This document shows, piece by piece, positions 16,873 through 25,310 of a stretch of DNA of 64,000 nucleotides. Both the position numbers and the translations under genes were made by a program. Origin of the DNA: Neoaquamicrobium microcysteis (GTDB lineage: Bacteria > Pseudomonadota > Alphaproteobacteria > Rhizobiales > Rhizobiaceae); the NCBI RefSeq assembly GCF_008180155.1, contig NZ_VSZS01000062.1, positions 186,001-250,000 on the forward strand, given 5' to 3'. The stretch's first letter is position 1. Each line of letters begins with the position of its first letter. Under the pieces are notes generated by a model. The model had not been told where the DNA came from and made no database searches. It saw nothing but the letters and a program-made list of their open reading frames with translations.

Positions 16873-18249
16873 ATGACCTACCAGAATTTTTCTCTGAAGC
16901 AGCTTCAGGACATCGACGCCGCTCACCATCTCCACCCCTTCACCGACCACAAGGATCTTCGCGCAGCCGGAAGCCGCGTCATCACGCGCGCCGAAGGGCC
17001 GTTCATCTACGATTCCGAAGGCAACGAGCTTCTCGACGGCATGGCCGGGCTGTGGTGCGTGAATGTCGGCTACGGGCGGCACGAACTGGCGGAGGCCGCC
17101 TACGCGCAGATGAAGGAACTGCCCTACTACAACTCCTTCTTCCGCTGCACGACGCCGACGCCGGTTCTGCTGTCGAAGAAGCTGGCCGAGATCGCGCCCG
17201 AGGGCGTCAGCCAAGTGTTCTACGGCTCGTCCGGCTCGGAATCAAACGACACCGCGCTGCGGCTCGTGCGCCATTACTGGGCGCTGGAAGGCCGGCCGCA
17301 AAAGAACATCATCATCTCGCGCAAGAACGCCTATCACGGCTCGTCGGTGGCCGGCACGTCTCTGGGCGGCATGGCGGCGATGCACGGGCAGCTCGGCGGT
17401 GCGGTGCCAAACATCGTGCACGTGATGATGCCCTACGCCTTCGAGCTGGCGCTGCCCGGCGAACGCGAGCACGATTTCGGCATCCGCGCGGCAAGAGCGG
17501 TGGAAGACGCCATCCTCGAAGCAGGGCCCGACAACGTCGCGGCCTTCATCGGCGAGCCGATCATGGGGGCTGGCGGCGTCAAGATCCCTCCGCCCAGCTA
17601 CTGGCCGGAAATCCAGCGCATCTGCCGCAAGTACGATATCCTGCTCATGCTGGACGAGGTCATCACCGCTTACGGCCGCACGGGCGCGTGGTTCGCCGCC
17701 CAGTCGATGGGCATCGAGCCGGACACGATCACCACCGCGAAGGCGCTGACCTCCGGCTACCAGCCGCTGTCGGCGCTGCTGGTGGGCGAGCGCATCGCCT
17801 CGACGCTGGTCGACAAGGGCGGCGAATTCTACCACGGCTACACCTATTCCGGTCATCCGGTGGCCTGTGCGGTGGCGCTCGTCAATCTCGAGATCATCGA
17901 GCGGGAAGGGCTGATCGAGCGCGTGCGCGACGATACAGGGCCCTATTTCCGCAAGGCGCTGGCGGAGCGGCTGGCCGGCCACGGCATCGTCGGCGAGGTG
18001 CGCAGCTTCGGCCTCATGGGCGCGATCGAGATCGTCAAGGACCGGGAAACGCGCGAGCGCTTCCCCGGCGACGGTGCGGCGGCCGTGGTGGTTCGCGACC
18101 ATGCCATCGCCAACGGCATGATGCTGAGGGCGACGGGCGACACCATGATCCTGTCGCCGCCGCTTATCTGGACGCGGGAGACGATCGACATGGCCGCCGA
18201 CCGTATCGCGCGGGCGCTCGACCTCGCAGAAGCCGACCTTAGGAGATAG
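16873..18249 (+). CDS. class III PLP-dependent aminotransferase
   Basis: A 458-residue pyridoxal-phosphate enzyme. The PLP-binding aspartate is D261 in LLMLDEVITAYGRTG, and the Schiff-base lysine is K290 in TTAKALTSGYQPLS. YGSSGSESNDTALRL (about 117-131) is the cofactor phosphate loop, and the substrate-side motif GYTYSGHP is present. The length and the PYYNSFFR start resemble omega-amino acid:pyruvate and putrescine/taurine-type transaminases rather than ornithine aminotransferase. The amine substrate cannot be fixed from sequence. GGAG lies upstream of ATG 16873. The AhpD-like gene follows four bases after the stop, so the two form an operon. Confidence 0.86.
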   Translation: MTYQNFSLKQLQDIDAAHHLHPFTDHKDLRAAGSRVITRAEGPFIYDSEGNELLDGMAGLWCVNVGYGRHELAEAAYAQMKELPYYNSFFRCTTPTPVLLSKKLAEIAPEGVSQVFYGSSGSESNDTALRLVRHYWALEGRPQKNIIISRKNAYHGSSVAGTSLGGMAAMHGQLGGAVPNIVHVMMPYAFELALPGEREHDFGIRAARAVEDAILEAGPDNVAAFIGEPIMGAGGVKIPPPSYWPEIQRICRKYDILLMLDEVITAYGRTGAWFAAQSMGIEPDTITTAKALTSGYQPLSALLVGERIASTLVDKGGEFYHGYTYSGHPVACAVALVNLEIIEREGLIERVRDDTGPYFRKALAERLAGHGIVGEVRSFGLMGAIEIVKDRETRERFPGDGAAAVVVRDHAIANGMMLRATGDTMILSPPLIWTRETIDMAADRIARALDLAEADLRR

Positions 18250-18253
18250 AGCC

Positions 18254-18661
18254 ATGGCCGACGAACCCGTCGTTCAACCCATCGAATACGAGGACGCGTC
18301 CGACGAGGTTCGCGCGGTCTATGACGATATCAAGGAATCGCGCGGCATCGACTGGGTCAACAATTTCTGGAAAGTGCTGGCGCACGATCCGGAACTGCTC
18401 AGGCGCACCTGGAGCGACATCAAGCATGTCATGGGGCCGGGTGCGCTCGATCCGCTGGTCAAGGAGATGATCTACATCGCCGTGTCTGCGACCAACGGTT
18501 GCGAGTACTGCACATACTCGCACACCGCGGCGGCGCGCGCGAAGGGCATGACGGATGCGCAGCTGATGGAGGTTCTGGCTGTGGTGGGCATGGCCAACGA
18601 GACGAACAGGCTTTCCAATGGCCTGCGTCCGCCCGTCGACGTTCAGTTCAAGCCGCGCTGA
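18254..18661 (+). CDS. carboxymuconolactone decarboxylase/AhpD-like family protein
   Basis: A 135-residue all-helical protein with the AhpD redox motif C83-x-x-C86-x3-H90 (CEYCTYSH) after EMIYIAVSATNG. AhpD-type members are thiol peroxidase or disulfide-reducing partners; true carboxymuconolactone decarboxylases lack this Cys pair, so the redox role is favoured. Start ATG at 18254 has GGAGATAG directly upstream, at the 3' end of the aminotransferase gene, indicating translational coupling. Its biochemical partner is unknown. Confidence 0.82.
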   Translation: MADEPVVQPIEYEDASDEVRAVYDDIKESRGIDWVNNFWKVLAHDPELLRRTWSDIKHVMGPGALDPLVKEMIYIAVSATNGCEYCTYSHTAAARAKGMTDAQLMEVLAVVGMANETNRLSNGLRPPVDVQFKPR

Positions 18662-18684
18662 AAGCAGAAGCAGACCCGAACAGC

Positions 18685-18719
18685 AAAAACCGCGCTCTCC
18701 GGGCGGGGAGAAACGCGGT
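18685..18719 (-). terminator. Rho-independent terminator on the minus strand
   Basis: Hairpin with outer arms ACCGCG and CGCGGT and an inner CTCC/GGAG pairing. On the minus strand it is followed by TTTT then GCTG. It is suitably placed to end the leftward mmsB transcript; on the plus strand it lacks a T run. Confidence 0.5.
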
Positions 18720-18824
18720 CTTGCCAAATATACGCATGGCGTTTCGCGAACTCGATACCTGCGAAACTAACAGCTCCGGTACGCAGTACCTGATCCGGAG
18801 CGGTGGGCGGCTGCGATGACCGCC
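18685..18824 (-). ncRNA. structured intergenic segment, candidate 3' UTR or small RNA
   Basis: Within the 273-base gap between the convergent AhpD-like and mmsB genes, four inverted repeats follow one another: 18689-18719 (ACCGCG/CGCGGT), 18741-18767 (GTTTCGC/GCGAAAC), 18773-18801 (GCTCCGG/CCGGAGC with a nested GGTAC/GTACC) and 18806-18824 (GGCGG/CCGCC). Read on the minus strand, the last hairpin ends in a run of Ts. This could be the structured 3' end of the mmsB transcript or a separate small RNA. The rest of the gap (18825-18934) holds a T7 run near 18895 but no ORF. No known RNA family was recognised. Confidence 0.35.
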
Positions 18825-18934
18825 TTGCAATGAGTTCTACAGGGACATCGTTACCGCGGAGTTATCGAGACCTTAAGCAAATCTAAATCCGGCGTTTTTT
18901 TGGGCAGCCGTGAGAGATTTCGCTCGGCCGCGAC

Positions 18935-19819
18935 TTACGCTACGTCACCGCGCAGGAATTTGATGATGCCCGAAAAATCGGTGCCGCCGTGGCCCATAGC
19001 ATTGAACAGCGCGTAGAGCTGGGTCGCTTCCGCGCCGAGCGGCGTCACCGCGCCGGCCGACTGCGCGGCCTCCTGCGCCAGCTTCAGATCCTTCAGCATC
19101 AGGGCTGCGGCGAAGCCGGGCTTGTAGTCGCGGTTGGCCGGCGAGGTGGGAACCGGCCCCGGCACCGGGCAGTAGGTCGTCAGCGACCAGCACTGGCCCG
19201 AAGAGGTGGATGCCACGTCGAACAGCGCCTGGTGCGACAGGCCCAGTTTCTCGGCCAGCACGAACGCCTCGCCGACGCCGATCATCGAGATGCCGAGGAT
19301 CATGTTGTTGCAGATCTTGGCTGCCTGGCCTGCGCCCGCGTCGCCGCAATGGACGACCTTGCCGGCCATTGGCTGGAGGATCGGCTCGGCCTTGGCAAAC
19401 GCCTCGCCGCTGCCGCCGGCCATGAAGGTCAGCGTGCCGGCTTCCGCTCCGCCCACGCCGCCCGACACGGGCGCGTCCACCGAGAGCATGCCGGCCGCCG
19501 CCGCGATCTCGTGCGCCTTGCGGGCGGAATCCACGTCGATGGTGGAGGAGTCGATGAACAGCGTGCCCTTTTCGGCGGCCGCCACGATATCCTCGTAGAC
19601 CGCCAGCACATGCTTGCCGGCGGGCAGCATGGTGATGACGACACTCGCGCCCTTCACCGCTGCGGCAGCGCTGTCTGCCACCGCCACGCTGTTGCCCTGC
19701 GCGGCCTTGAGATTGTCAGGCACGAGATCGAAGCCATGGACCTCGTGGCCGGCCTTTACCAGATTGGCGGCCATGGGGTTGCCCATATTGCCGAGACCGA
19801 TGAATGCGATGGTGGTCAT
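18935..19819 (-). CDS. mmsB: 3-hydroxyisobutyrate dehydrogenase
   Basis: NAD-dependent enzyme of valine catabolism oxidising 3-hydroxyisobutyrate to methylmalonate semialdehyde. The 294-residue product shows the N-terminal nucleotide loop GLGNMGNPMA, the family substrate-binding block DAPVSGGVGGAEAGTLTFMAGG (here at about 118-139), and the catalytic lysine region AAKICNNMILG. CGGAGGA lies just before the ATG at 19819. The isobutyryl-CoA dehydrogenase-like gene is 89 bases upstream in the same direction, consistent with a valine-degradation pair, although a repeat hairpin separates them. Glyoxylate/tartronate-semialdehyde reductases share the fold, but the C-terminal CWSLTTYCPVPGPVP block fits mmsB. 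Confidence 0.9.
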   Translation of the reverse strand: MTTIAFIGLGNMGNPMAANLVKAGHEVHGFDLVPDNLKAAQGNSVAVADSAAAAVKGASVVITMLPAGKHVLAVYEDIVAAAEKGTLFIDSSTIDVDSARKAHEIAAAAGMLSVDAPVSGGVGGAEAGTLTFMAGGSGEAFAKAEPILQPMAGKVVHCGDAGAGQAAKICNNMILGISMIGVGEAFVLAEKLGLSHQALFDVASTSSGQCWSLTTYCPVPGPVPTSPANRDYKPGFAAALMLKDLKLAQEAAQSAGAVTPLGAEATQLYALFNAMGHGGTDFSGIIKFLRGDVA

Positions 19820-19854
19820 GTGTTCCTCCGGAAGTGAAAGTCGGCGATGGGCAT

Positions 19855-19903
19855 TCGGCAGTCGGCAATCGGGAGGTGCGCTCTCCCGACTGCCGACTGC
19901 CGA
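19855..19903. repeat. long near-perfect palindromic intergenic element
   Basis: Left arm 19855-19875 and right arm 19883-19903 are 21-base inverted copies with one mismatch and a 7-base loop. Each arm is itself built from repeated CGGCAGT/CGGCAAT-type words. It fills most of the 89-base gap between mmsB and the upstream acyl-CoA dehydrogenase gene. It resembles the REP/RIME-like palindromes scattered between genes in rhizobial genomes and would form a very stable hairpin in the shared mRNA. Confidence 0.65.
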
Positions 19904-19908
19904 TCTGC

Positions 19909-21075
19909 CTACCTGCCGATGAGATGCCGCGCGATAATTACCCGCATGATTTCGTTTGTGCCTTCGAGGATCTGATGCACGCGAAGGTCGCGTAACAGCT
20001 TTTCGACGCCATATTCGTGCAGGTAGCCATAGCCACCGTGGATTTGCAGTGCATCGTTCGCCACGTCGAAGCACGTATCGGTCACGAAGCGCTTGGCCAT
20101 TGCAGACCATTTCGTGGCGTCGTGCGCCTTGCGGTCGAGCTTTGCCGCCGCCGCGTAGAGGAAAATGCGGGACGCGCTGATGGCGGTCTCCATGTCGGCC
20201 AGCTTGAACTGCAACGCCTGGAAGCGGTCGATCGACTGGCCGAAGGCCTGTCTCTCGCCGGCATAGGCCAGTGCCTTGTCGAGCGCGGCCTGCGCGCCGC
20301 CCAGCGAGCATGCGGCGATGTTGAGCCTGCCGCCGTCCAGTCCGGCCATGGCGATCCGGAACCCCGCGCCTTCGCCCGACAGAAGGTTCTCGGCGGGCAC
20401 CCGGCAGTCCTCGAACACCACCTGCCGGGTCGGCTGCATGTGCCAGCCCATCTTGCTCTCGCTCGGCCCGAAGGAAAGCCCCGGCGCATCCTTCGGCACG
20501 ACCAGCGTGGAGATGCCCTTGGGGCCTTCATCGCCGGTGCGCGCCATAACGACATACACGTCCGAATCGCCCGCGCCGGAGATGAACTGCTTTGCACCGT
20601 TGAGAACGTAGTGATCGCCATCCTTCACGGCTTTGGTCCGCAGCGCGGCGGCGTCCGAGCCCGAGCCCGGCTCCGTCAGGCAGTAGCTCGCCAGCCATTC
20701 CAGCGAGGTCAGCTTGGGCAGCAGCCGCTGGCGCTGCTCGTCATTGCCGAACGTGTCGATCATCCATGCCGACATGTTGTGGATCGAGATCATCGAGGAG
20801 AAGCCGGGGCAGGCCGCCGCCAGCGCCTCGAAGATCAGCACCGCATCCAGCCGCCCAAGTCCTGAACCGCCTACATCCTCCCTGATGTAGATGCCGCCGA
20901 AGCCCAGCGGCCCTGTTTCGCGGATCACGCTCAGCGGGAAGAAGCGCTCCTTGTCCCAGTCGAGGGCATAGGGGGCTACCCGCTCGGCGGCGAACGCCGC
21001 CGTCATTTCCTGAATGGCGCGCTGGTCCTCGTTCAGCTCGAACTGGCTCGCCGTCGCGTCGGTCGCCGCGTCCAT
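19909..21075 (-). CDS. acyl-CoA dehydrogenase, probably isobutyryl-CoA dehydrogenase
   Basis: A 388-residue FAD enzyme oxidising an acyl-CoA to its enoyl-CoA. Visible landmarks are SYCLTEPGSGSDAAA (about 126-140, FAD/substrate loop), QAFGQSIDRFQALQF, and the C-terminal catalytic glutamate in HQILEGTNEIMRVI. The overall sequence resembles ACAD8 isobutyryl-CoA dehydrogenases, and the neighbour mmsB supports a valine pathway role; 2-methylbutyryl-CoA dehydrogenase is the closest alternative. The ATG at 21075 has AGGGAGG nearby; an in-frame ATG at 21093 is less well placed. It is divergent from cobQ over 116 bases. Confidence 0.85.
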   Translation of the reverse strand: MDAATDATASQFELNEDQRAIQEMTAAFAAERVAPYALDWDKERFFPLSVIRETGPLGFGGIYIREDVGGSGLGRLDAVLIFEALAAACPGFSSMISIHNMSAWMIDTFGNDEQRQRLLPKLTSLEWLASYCLTEPGSGSDAAALRTKAVKDGDHYVLNGAKQFISGAGDSDVYVVMARTGDEGPKGISTLVVPKDAPGLSFGPSESKMGWHMQPTRQVVFEDCRVPAENLLSGEGAGFRIAMAGLDGGRLNIAACSLGGAQAALDKALAYAGERQAFGQSIDRFQALQFKLADMETAISASRIFLYAAAAKLDRKAHDATKWSAMAKRFVTDTCFDVANDALQIHGGYGYLHEYGVEKLLRDLRVHQILEGTNEIMRVIIARHLIGR

Positions 21076-21191
21076 GACATCCTCCCTGCGCATTCCGTAG
21101 ACTTGACCGGCAATCTAGACCATTGCAGGGGCTGTGCAACGTTCGGGCCCGCAAAGGCGCTGTGCGTGAATACGATAACGGAGCGTGCGAA

Positions 21192-22673
21192 ATGTCGAGC
21201 CCTGCCAAAGCCCGCGCGATCATGCTCCAGGGCACCGGCTCCGACGTGGGCAAGACGGTGCTGGTGGCCGGGCTGTGCCGCGTGGCGCGCAATCGCGGGC
21301 TGTCCGTTCGCCCCTTCAAGCCGCAGAACATGTCGAACAACGCGGCCGTCGCCGACATTCCCGGCGAGGCCATGGGCGGCGAGATCGGCCGCGCGCAATG
21401 GCTGCAGGCGCTTGCCTGCGGCGTGCCACCGACGGTCGATATGAATCCCGTGCTGCTCAAGCCGCAGAGCGATATCGGCGCGCAGGTGGTCGTGCAGGGC
21501 AGGATGCGCGGGCAGGCGGAGGCGCGCGACTACCAGACGCTGAAGGCGACGCTCATGGATGCCGTGATGGAGTCGTGGCAGCGGCTGGGGCAGGGCGCCG
21601 AGCTCGTCATTGTGGAGGGCGCGGGCTCGCCTGCCGAGATCAACCTGCGCTCGCGCGACATCGCCAATATGGGTTTCGCCACGCGCGCCGACGTGCCGGT
21701 GGTGCTGGTCGGCGACATAGATCGCGGAGGGGTGATCGCATCTGTCGCTGGCACGCACCTCATCCTGCCGGAAGAGGACCGGCGGATGATCGTCGGCTAT
21801 CTCATAAACAAGTTTCGGGGCGATGTGAGCCTCTTCGACGAGGGGCTCGATGCCATCACCCTGTTCACGGGCTGGCGATCCTTCGGCGTCGTGCCTTGGC
21901 TGCGGGAGGCCGCTCTGCTGCCTTCCGAAGACTCCGTGGTTCTGGAGCGTGCGGTTAGGGGCGAGGGGCCGGCCTGCAAGGTGGCGGTGCCGATGCTGTC
22001 CCGGATCGCCAATTTCGACGACCTCGACCCGCTCAAGGCCGAATCCGAGGTTGAGGTTACTTTCGTCCCGCCCGGTCGAGCTATTGGGGATGATACCGCA
22101 ATCGTGGTCATTCCGGGCTCGAAAGCCACCATTTCCGACCTCGCGATGCTGCGGGAAAATGGTTGGGACCGCGACATTAAGGCCGTGCGCCGGCGCGGCG
22201 GTCGCGTCGTCGGGCTGTGCGGCGGCTACCAGATGTTGGGGCGCACGGTCTCTGATCCGCATGGGATAGAGGGTGGCGGCACGGTCGAGGGGCTTGGCCT
22301 GCTGGATGTCGAGACCGTGCTCGAACCGGAAAAGACGGTGCGCAACGTGGCCGGGTTCTCCAACATGTATGAAGAAGAACTATCCGGCTACGAAATCCAC
22401 CTCGGACGAACGACCGGTCCGGACACTTTGCGGCCGCCAGTCACCATCGATGGCGTGCCCGACGGCGCCGCCTCTCGCGACGGGCGGGTGTGGGGAACAT
22501 ACCTCCACGGCGTGTTTGCGGCAGACGGCTTTCGCCGCAGGTTCCTCGCCGAGCTGGGCGTTCGGGGGCAGGGCACGAACTACCGCGAAAGCATCGAAAC
22601 CGCGCTGGACGCAATCGCCGCGCATCTGGAAAAGCACATTGATATCAACGCCCTGCTGGCTGCCGCGCGCTGA
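21192..22673 (+). CDS. cobQ: cobyric acid synthase
   Basis: ATP- and glutamine-dependent amidase that amidates four side chains of adenosylcobyrinic acid a,c-diamide in cobalamin synthesis. The 493-residue length is standard. Residues 10-230 form the dethiobiotin-synthetase-like ATPase (MLQGTGSDVGKT, FKPQNMSNNA, EGAGSPAEINL). Residues 290-480 form the triad glutaminase domain, with the active Cys in VVGLCGGYQMLG and the His in GTYLHGVF. It stands alone among non-cobalamin genes, but the window has a corrinoid protein and two corrinoid methyltransferases, so demand for B12 is clear. No cobalamin riboswitch was found in the short upstream region. Confidence 0.93.
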   Translation: MSSPAKARAIMLQGTGSDVGKTVLVAGLCRVARNRGLSVRPFKPQNMSNNAAVADIPGEAMGGEIGRAQWLQALACGVPPTVDMNPVLLKPQSDIGAQVVVQGRMRGQAEARDYQTLKATLMDAVMESWQRLGQGAELVIVEGAGSPAEINLRSRDIANMGFATRADVPVVLVGDIDRGGVIASVAGTHLILPEEDRRMIVGYLINKFRGDVSLFDEGLDAITLFTGWRSFGVVPWLREAALLPSEDSVVLERAVRGEGPACKVAVPMLSRIANFDDLDPLKAESEVEVTFVPPGRAIGDDTAIVVIPGSKATISDLAMLRENGWDRDIKAVRRRGGRVVGLCGGYQMLGRTVSDPHGIEGGGTVEGLGLLDVETVLEPEKTVRNVAGFSNMYEEELSGYEIHLGRTTGPDTLRPPVTIDGVPDGAASRDGRVWGTYLHGVFAADGFRRRFLAELGVRGQGTNYRESIETALDAIAAHLEKHIDINALLAAAR

Positions 22674-22678
22674 GGTTA

Positions 22679-23068
22679 TCAGTTCTTGTCGTACCATTCG
22701 AGGATGGCCGGCATCTGCCTCTCGAAGCCGCCGGGGACGAAAACGTTCAGCAATCCGGCCTCGGCCCCGGTGCGATTGCGGAAATCGTGCATCACGCCGG
22801 CCGGGACGATCACGGTCGTTCCCGCCTGCGCATCGATCCATTGTTCTCCGACGAGCAGCGAAATCGTGCCTGAAAGGATGACGAAAACCTCGTCGTTCTC
22901 CTCGTGGAAATGCGGTCCGGGACCGTCTGCCCCGGCTTCCAGCCACCATTCCGATACGCAATAGGCGTCTGAAGTCTCCGGCCCATCGGCCTTAAAAACC
23001 GCCGTCATGCCCGGCATCGCGTAGCTGCGCCCGGTGCGGATCGGCAGGACGATGGGCGCTCGCTTCAT
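22679..23068 (-). CDS. cupin domain protein
   Basis: A 129-residue single-domain cupin. Motif 1 is GPHFHEENDEVFVILSG (about 51-67), with two His and a Glu placed for a metal site, and motif 2 is PAGVMHDFRN (about 93-102). Its start ATG at 23068 overlaps the stop of the upstream VOC-family gene by four bases (ATGA), so the two are coupled. The substrate is unknown; small cupins of this type act as dioxygenases, isomerases or binding proteins. It is convergent with cobQ across five bases. Confidence 0.8.
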   Translation of the reverse strand: MKRAPIVLPIRTGRSYAMPGMTAVFKADGPETSDAYCVSEWWLEAGADGPGPHFHEENDEVFVILSGTISLLVGEQWIDAQAGTTVIVPAGVMHDFRNRTGAEAGLLNVFVPGGFERQMPAILEWYDKN

Positions 23069-23487
23069 TGCGCGCGGCCGGTCTTTGGCCAGTAGGTGCC
23101 GAAGCACCAGACGTTTCCTTCGGGGTCGCGACAGATAAATTCGCGGCTGCCATAGTCGCGCTCGGTCACGCCCTGTTCGATGGTAGCGCCGGCCTTCTGG
23201 GCGCGGGAAAACAGCGCGTCGACGTCTTCAACGGCGACGTAGAGCGACTTTCCACCCTGCTCGCCAGGCTTGCCGACCATGGCGGAATACTCGGTGTCGC
23301 GCGCTTGCCCGCACATGATGATGGATGAGCCGAAGGCTAGCTCGGCATGGCTGACCTGGCCCTCATCGTCTTCGTAGCGGGCGTGAACGGCGAAGCCGAA
23401 AGCTCCGACGAGCCAGTCGATCATCTTCGAGGCGTCGCGAAACTGGAAGGTCGCGAAAATGCGCGGCGGTTCTGAATGGGCTGGCAT
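23065..23487 (-). CDS. VOC-family (glyoxalase/bleomycin-resistance-like) protein
   Basis: A 140-residue protein of the vicinal-oxygen-chelate fold with a PhnB-like layout: ATFQFRDASKMIDWLVGAFGF at the start, HAELAFGSSIIM in the centre, and REFICRDPEGNVWCFGTYWP at the end, the usual C-terminal signature. It precedes the cupin gene with a 4-base overlap. Members range from glyoxalases to antibiotic-binding proteins, and no substrate can be named here. The AraC-type regulator 66 bases upstream points the same way and may control the pair. Confidence 0.8.
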   Translation of the reverse strand: MPAHSEPPRIFATFQFRDASKMIDWLVGAFGFAVHARYEDDEGQVSHAELAFGSSIIMCGQARDTEYSAMVGKPGEQGGKSLYVAVEDVDALFSRAQKAGATIEQGVTERDYGSREFICRDPEGNVWCFGTYWPKTGRAQ

Positions 23488-23553
23488 TGAAATCTCCTTG
23501 GCTGTCGAAGCACGCAGGATGCGCCGTTTGGATATCGCCGGCTTGAAGAAATG

Positions 23554-24411
23554 TTACCTCTGGGCGGAGGCCAGCCATTGCGAAGGCGTCGCGCCGGAAA
23601 ATTCGCGAAACTCGCGGGTCAGATGCGCCTGATCGGCATAGCCGCAGGCGGCCGCCACGTCGGCCCATCCACTGTCGTCATCCGATGCGGCCATTGATTG
23701 CGCGCGCAAAAAGCGCGCGACACGCGCGACCGCCTTGGGCGGAAGGCCGACCTCGTCGCGGAAGCGGGATGCGAGATGCTTGCGGGTCCATTCGAGATCG
23801 GAAGCCAGCTTTGCCACGGGCACGCGCCCTCCGGTCGCGACGATGCGGTCGTAGGCCCATGCCACTGCTTCGGCAGGGGCCGGCGCGGCGCGCATCCTTT
23901 GGAGCAGGAAGGTCTCCGCGATTTCGAGGCGGCGATCCCAGTTCTCCTCGTTGCCTAGTTGTTGGCGCAGTCCATCGAGCGATCGATCGCCGAGCTGGTC
24001 CAGACGGATCATCCGTTCGCTCAGCTCGCTCATAGGCAGGCCGAAGAAGCGCCGCGCGCCGAGCGGCGTCAGCGTGTATTCAAGGCAAGAGCAGGCGCCG
24101 GCTGAGGCGATGTTGACGGGCGTAAGGCACAGGCCGGACGTGAAGCTGTGATAGCCGTCCTGCGCGGTCGGCGGCCTGCCCAGCGCGATCTCGAACGGGT
24201 CTGAAAAGCCGATCAGCAGCGGGACCACGAGCGAAGCGGTCTCGACCTGCCGTATCGGCCTGCCGGAGCTTTCGCGATAGAGCGCGATGTCGTTCACCAG
24301 CCCCTTCAGTTCGGCCGGCGGCGGCACCTTCAGCAGTGTGAAGGTATCGGTTTCGACGACCGCCGCGTCAGGACGGTTTGAAATGGCGCTGAGGTGCGGC
24401 TCGGCTCTCAT
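23554..24411 (-). CDS. AraC-family transcriptional regulator
   Basis: A 285-residue regulator. The C-terminal 100 residues carry the two helix-turn-helix motifs of AraC: VAKLASDLEWTRKHLASRF around 199-217, and WADVAAACGYADQAHLTREFREFSGATPSQW around 249-279. The N-terminal part is a ligand-type domain of unknown specificity with a CSCLEY segment. No strong Shine-Dalgarno precedes the ATG at 24411. The downstream VOC and cupin genes on the same strand are the likely targets. Confidence 0.85.
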   Translation of the reverse strand: MRAEPHLSAISNRPDAAVVETDTFTLLKVPPPAELKGLVNDIALYRESSGRPIRQVETASLVVPLLIGFSDPFEIALGRPPTAQDGYHSFTSGLCLTPVNIASAGACSCLEYTLTPLGARRFFGLPMSELSERMIRLDQLGDRSLDGLRQQLGNEENWDRRLEIAETFLLQRMRAAPAPAEAVAWAYDRIVATGGRVPVAKLASDLEWTRKHLASRFRDEVGLPPKAVARVARFLRAQSMAASDDDSGWADVAAACGYADQAHLTREFREFSGATPSQWLASAQR

Positions 24412-24450
24412 GGGTGGAACAATAACCCACGCAAAACCACCGCGCGAGGC

Positions 24451-25206
24451 TCAATCGATCAGCAACCTTAGCGCCAGCGCAACGCAGGTGAAGACCAGAA
24501 GTGGCTTGATGAGTTTCGCGCCCTTCTTCATCGCCAGCGATGCTCCCAGCCGCGCGCCAAGAAAGCCGCACACGCCCATTAAGAGCCCGACTTGCCACGA
24601 GACCACGCCGGCAGCCGCGAAGAATGCGAAGCCGCCGAGGTTTGAAGCAAGGTTGAGAAGCTTGGTGTGGGCCGTCGCCTTGAGCACGCCGTAGCCCGCC
24701 AGCGCTACGAAGGCGAGCATGTAGAAGGACCCCGCGCCGGGGCCGAACAGCCCGTCGTAGAAACCGACGAGGGGCGGCACGACGAGACCGAAAAGGGAGG
24801 GTGTGATGCGCCGGGTGCGATCCAGATCGTCCATGTTCGGCTTGAAGGCGAAGTAGAGCGCAATGGCCACCAGCATGACCGGCAGGGCGGCGCGCAGCAT
24901 CTCGGCCGGCAGGATGGTGGCGAGCGCCGCGCCGGCCACCGCGCCGAGAAAGGCGAGTCCGGCCGACGGTAGCTGCGCTCTCAGATCGACATGGCCCTTG
25001 GACGCGTAGGCCATGGTCGCGGACGCCGTTCCGAACAGGCCTTGCAGCTTGTTGGTGCCAAGCGCCTGCACGGGAGAGAAACCTGCTAGCATAAGCGCCG
25101 GGACGGTTATGAGCCCGCCGCCGCCGGCAATCGAATCGACGAAGCCCGCGAAGAATGCGGCGACCGCCAGCAGGAGCACGATTTCGATGGCGAGTTCTGA
25201 AAACAT
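24451..25206 (-). CDS. TauE/SafE-family membrane permease
   Basis: A 251-residue integral membrane protein with about eight hydrophobic segments and the family duplication: FVDSIAGGGGLITVPAL near residue 24 and VGFYDGLFGPGAGSFYML near residue 152, the two conserved loop motifs. TauE/SafE proteins export or import sulfite, sulfonates or organic anions. The SoeABC sulfite dehydrogenase is 8 kb away, so a sulfite link is possible but not shown. The ATG at 25206 is chosen over a GTG at 25242 because the extra residues are hydrophilic and precede the first membrane helix. Confidence 0.85.
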   Translation of the reverse strand: MFSELAIEIVLLLAVAAFFAGFVDSIAGGGGLITVPALMLAGFSPVQALGTNKLQGLFGTASATMAYASKGHVDLRAQLPSAGLAFLGAVAGAALATILPAEMLRAALPVMLVAIALYFAFKPNMDDLDRTRRITPSLFGLVVPPLVGFYDGLFGPGAGSFYMLAFVALAGYGVLKATAHTKLLNLASNLGGFAFFAAAGVVSWQVGLLMGVCGFLGARLGASLAMKKGAKLIKPLLVFTCVALALRLLID

Positions 25207-25310
25207 GGACGGACCGATGCGTGGGAACCGCGCTTCGACCACAGGCGCGTGCTATCCGCAAGCGCCATTTCGCGCTAGCCTTCGGCCAGAGAAGCAGGGA
25301 GTCGAAGTCG

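Noticed and set aside
18662-18934. tRNA or known ncRNA in the convergent gap
   Set aside because: No cloverleaf arms, CCA end or recognised RNA family; only simple hairpins, listed as a low-confidence candidate.
19855-19903. CRISPR repeat
   Set aside because: A single palindromic unit with no spacer array or cas genes in the window.
21076-21191. Cobalamin riboswitch upstream of cobQ or the corrinoid genes
   Set aside because: The 116-base gap is too short, and no B12-box-like conserved segment was seen there or upstream of 5290.
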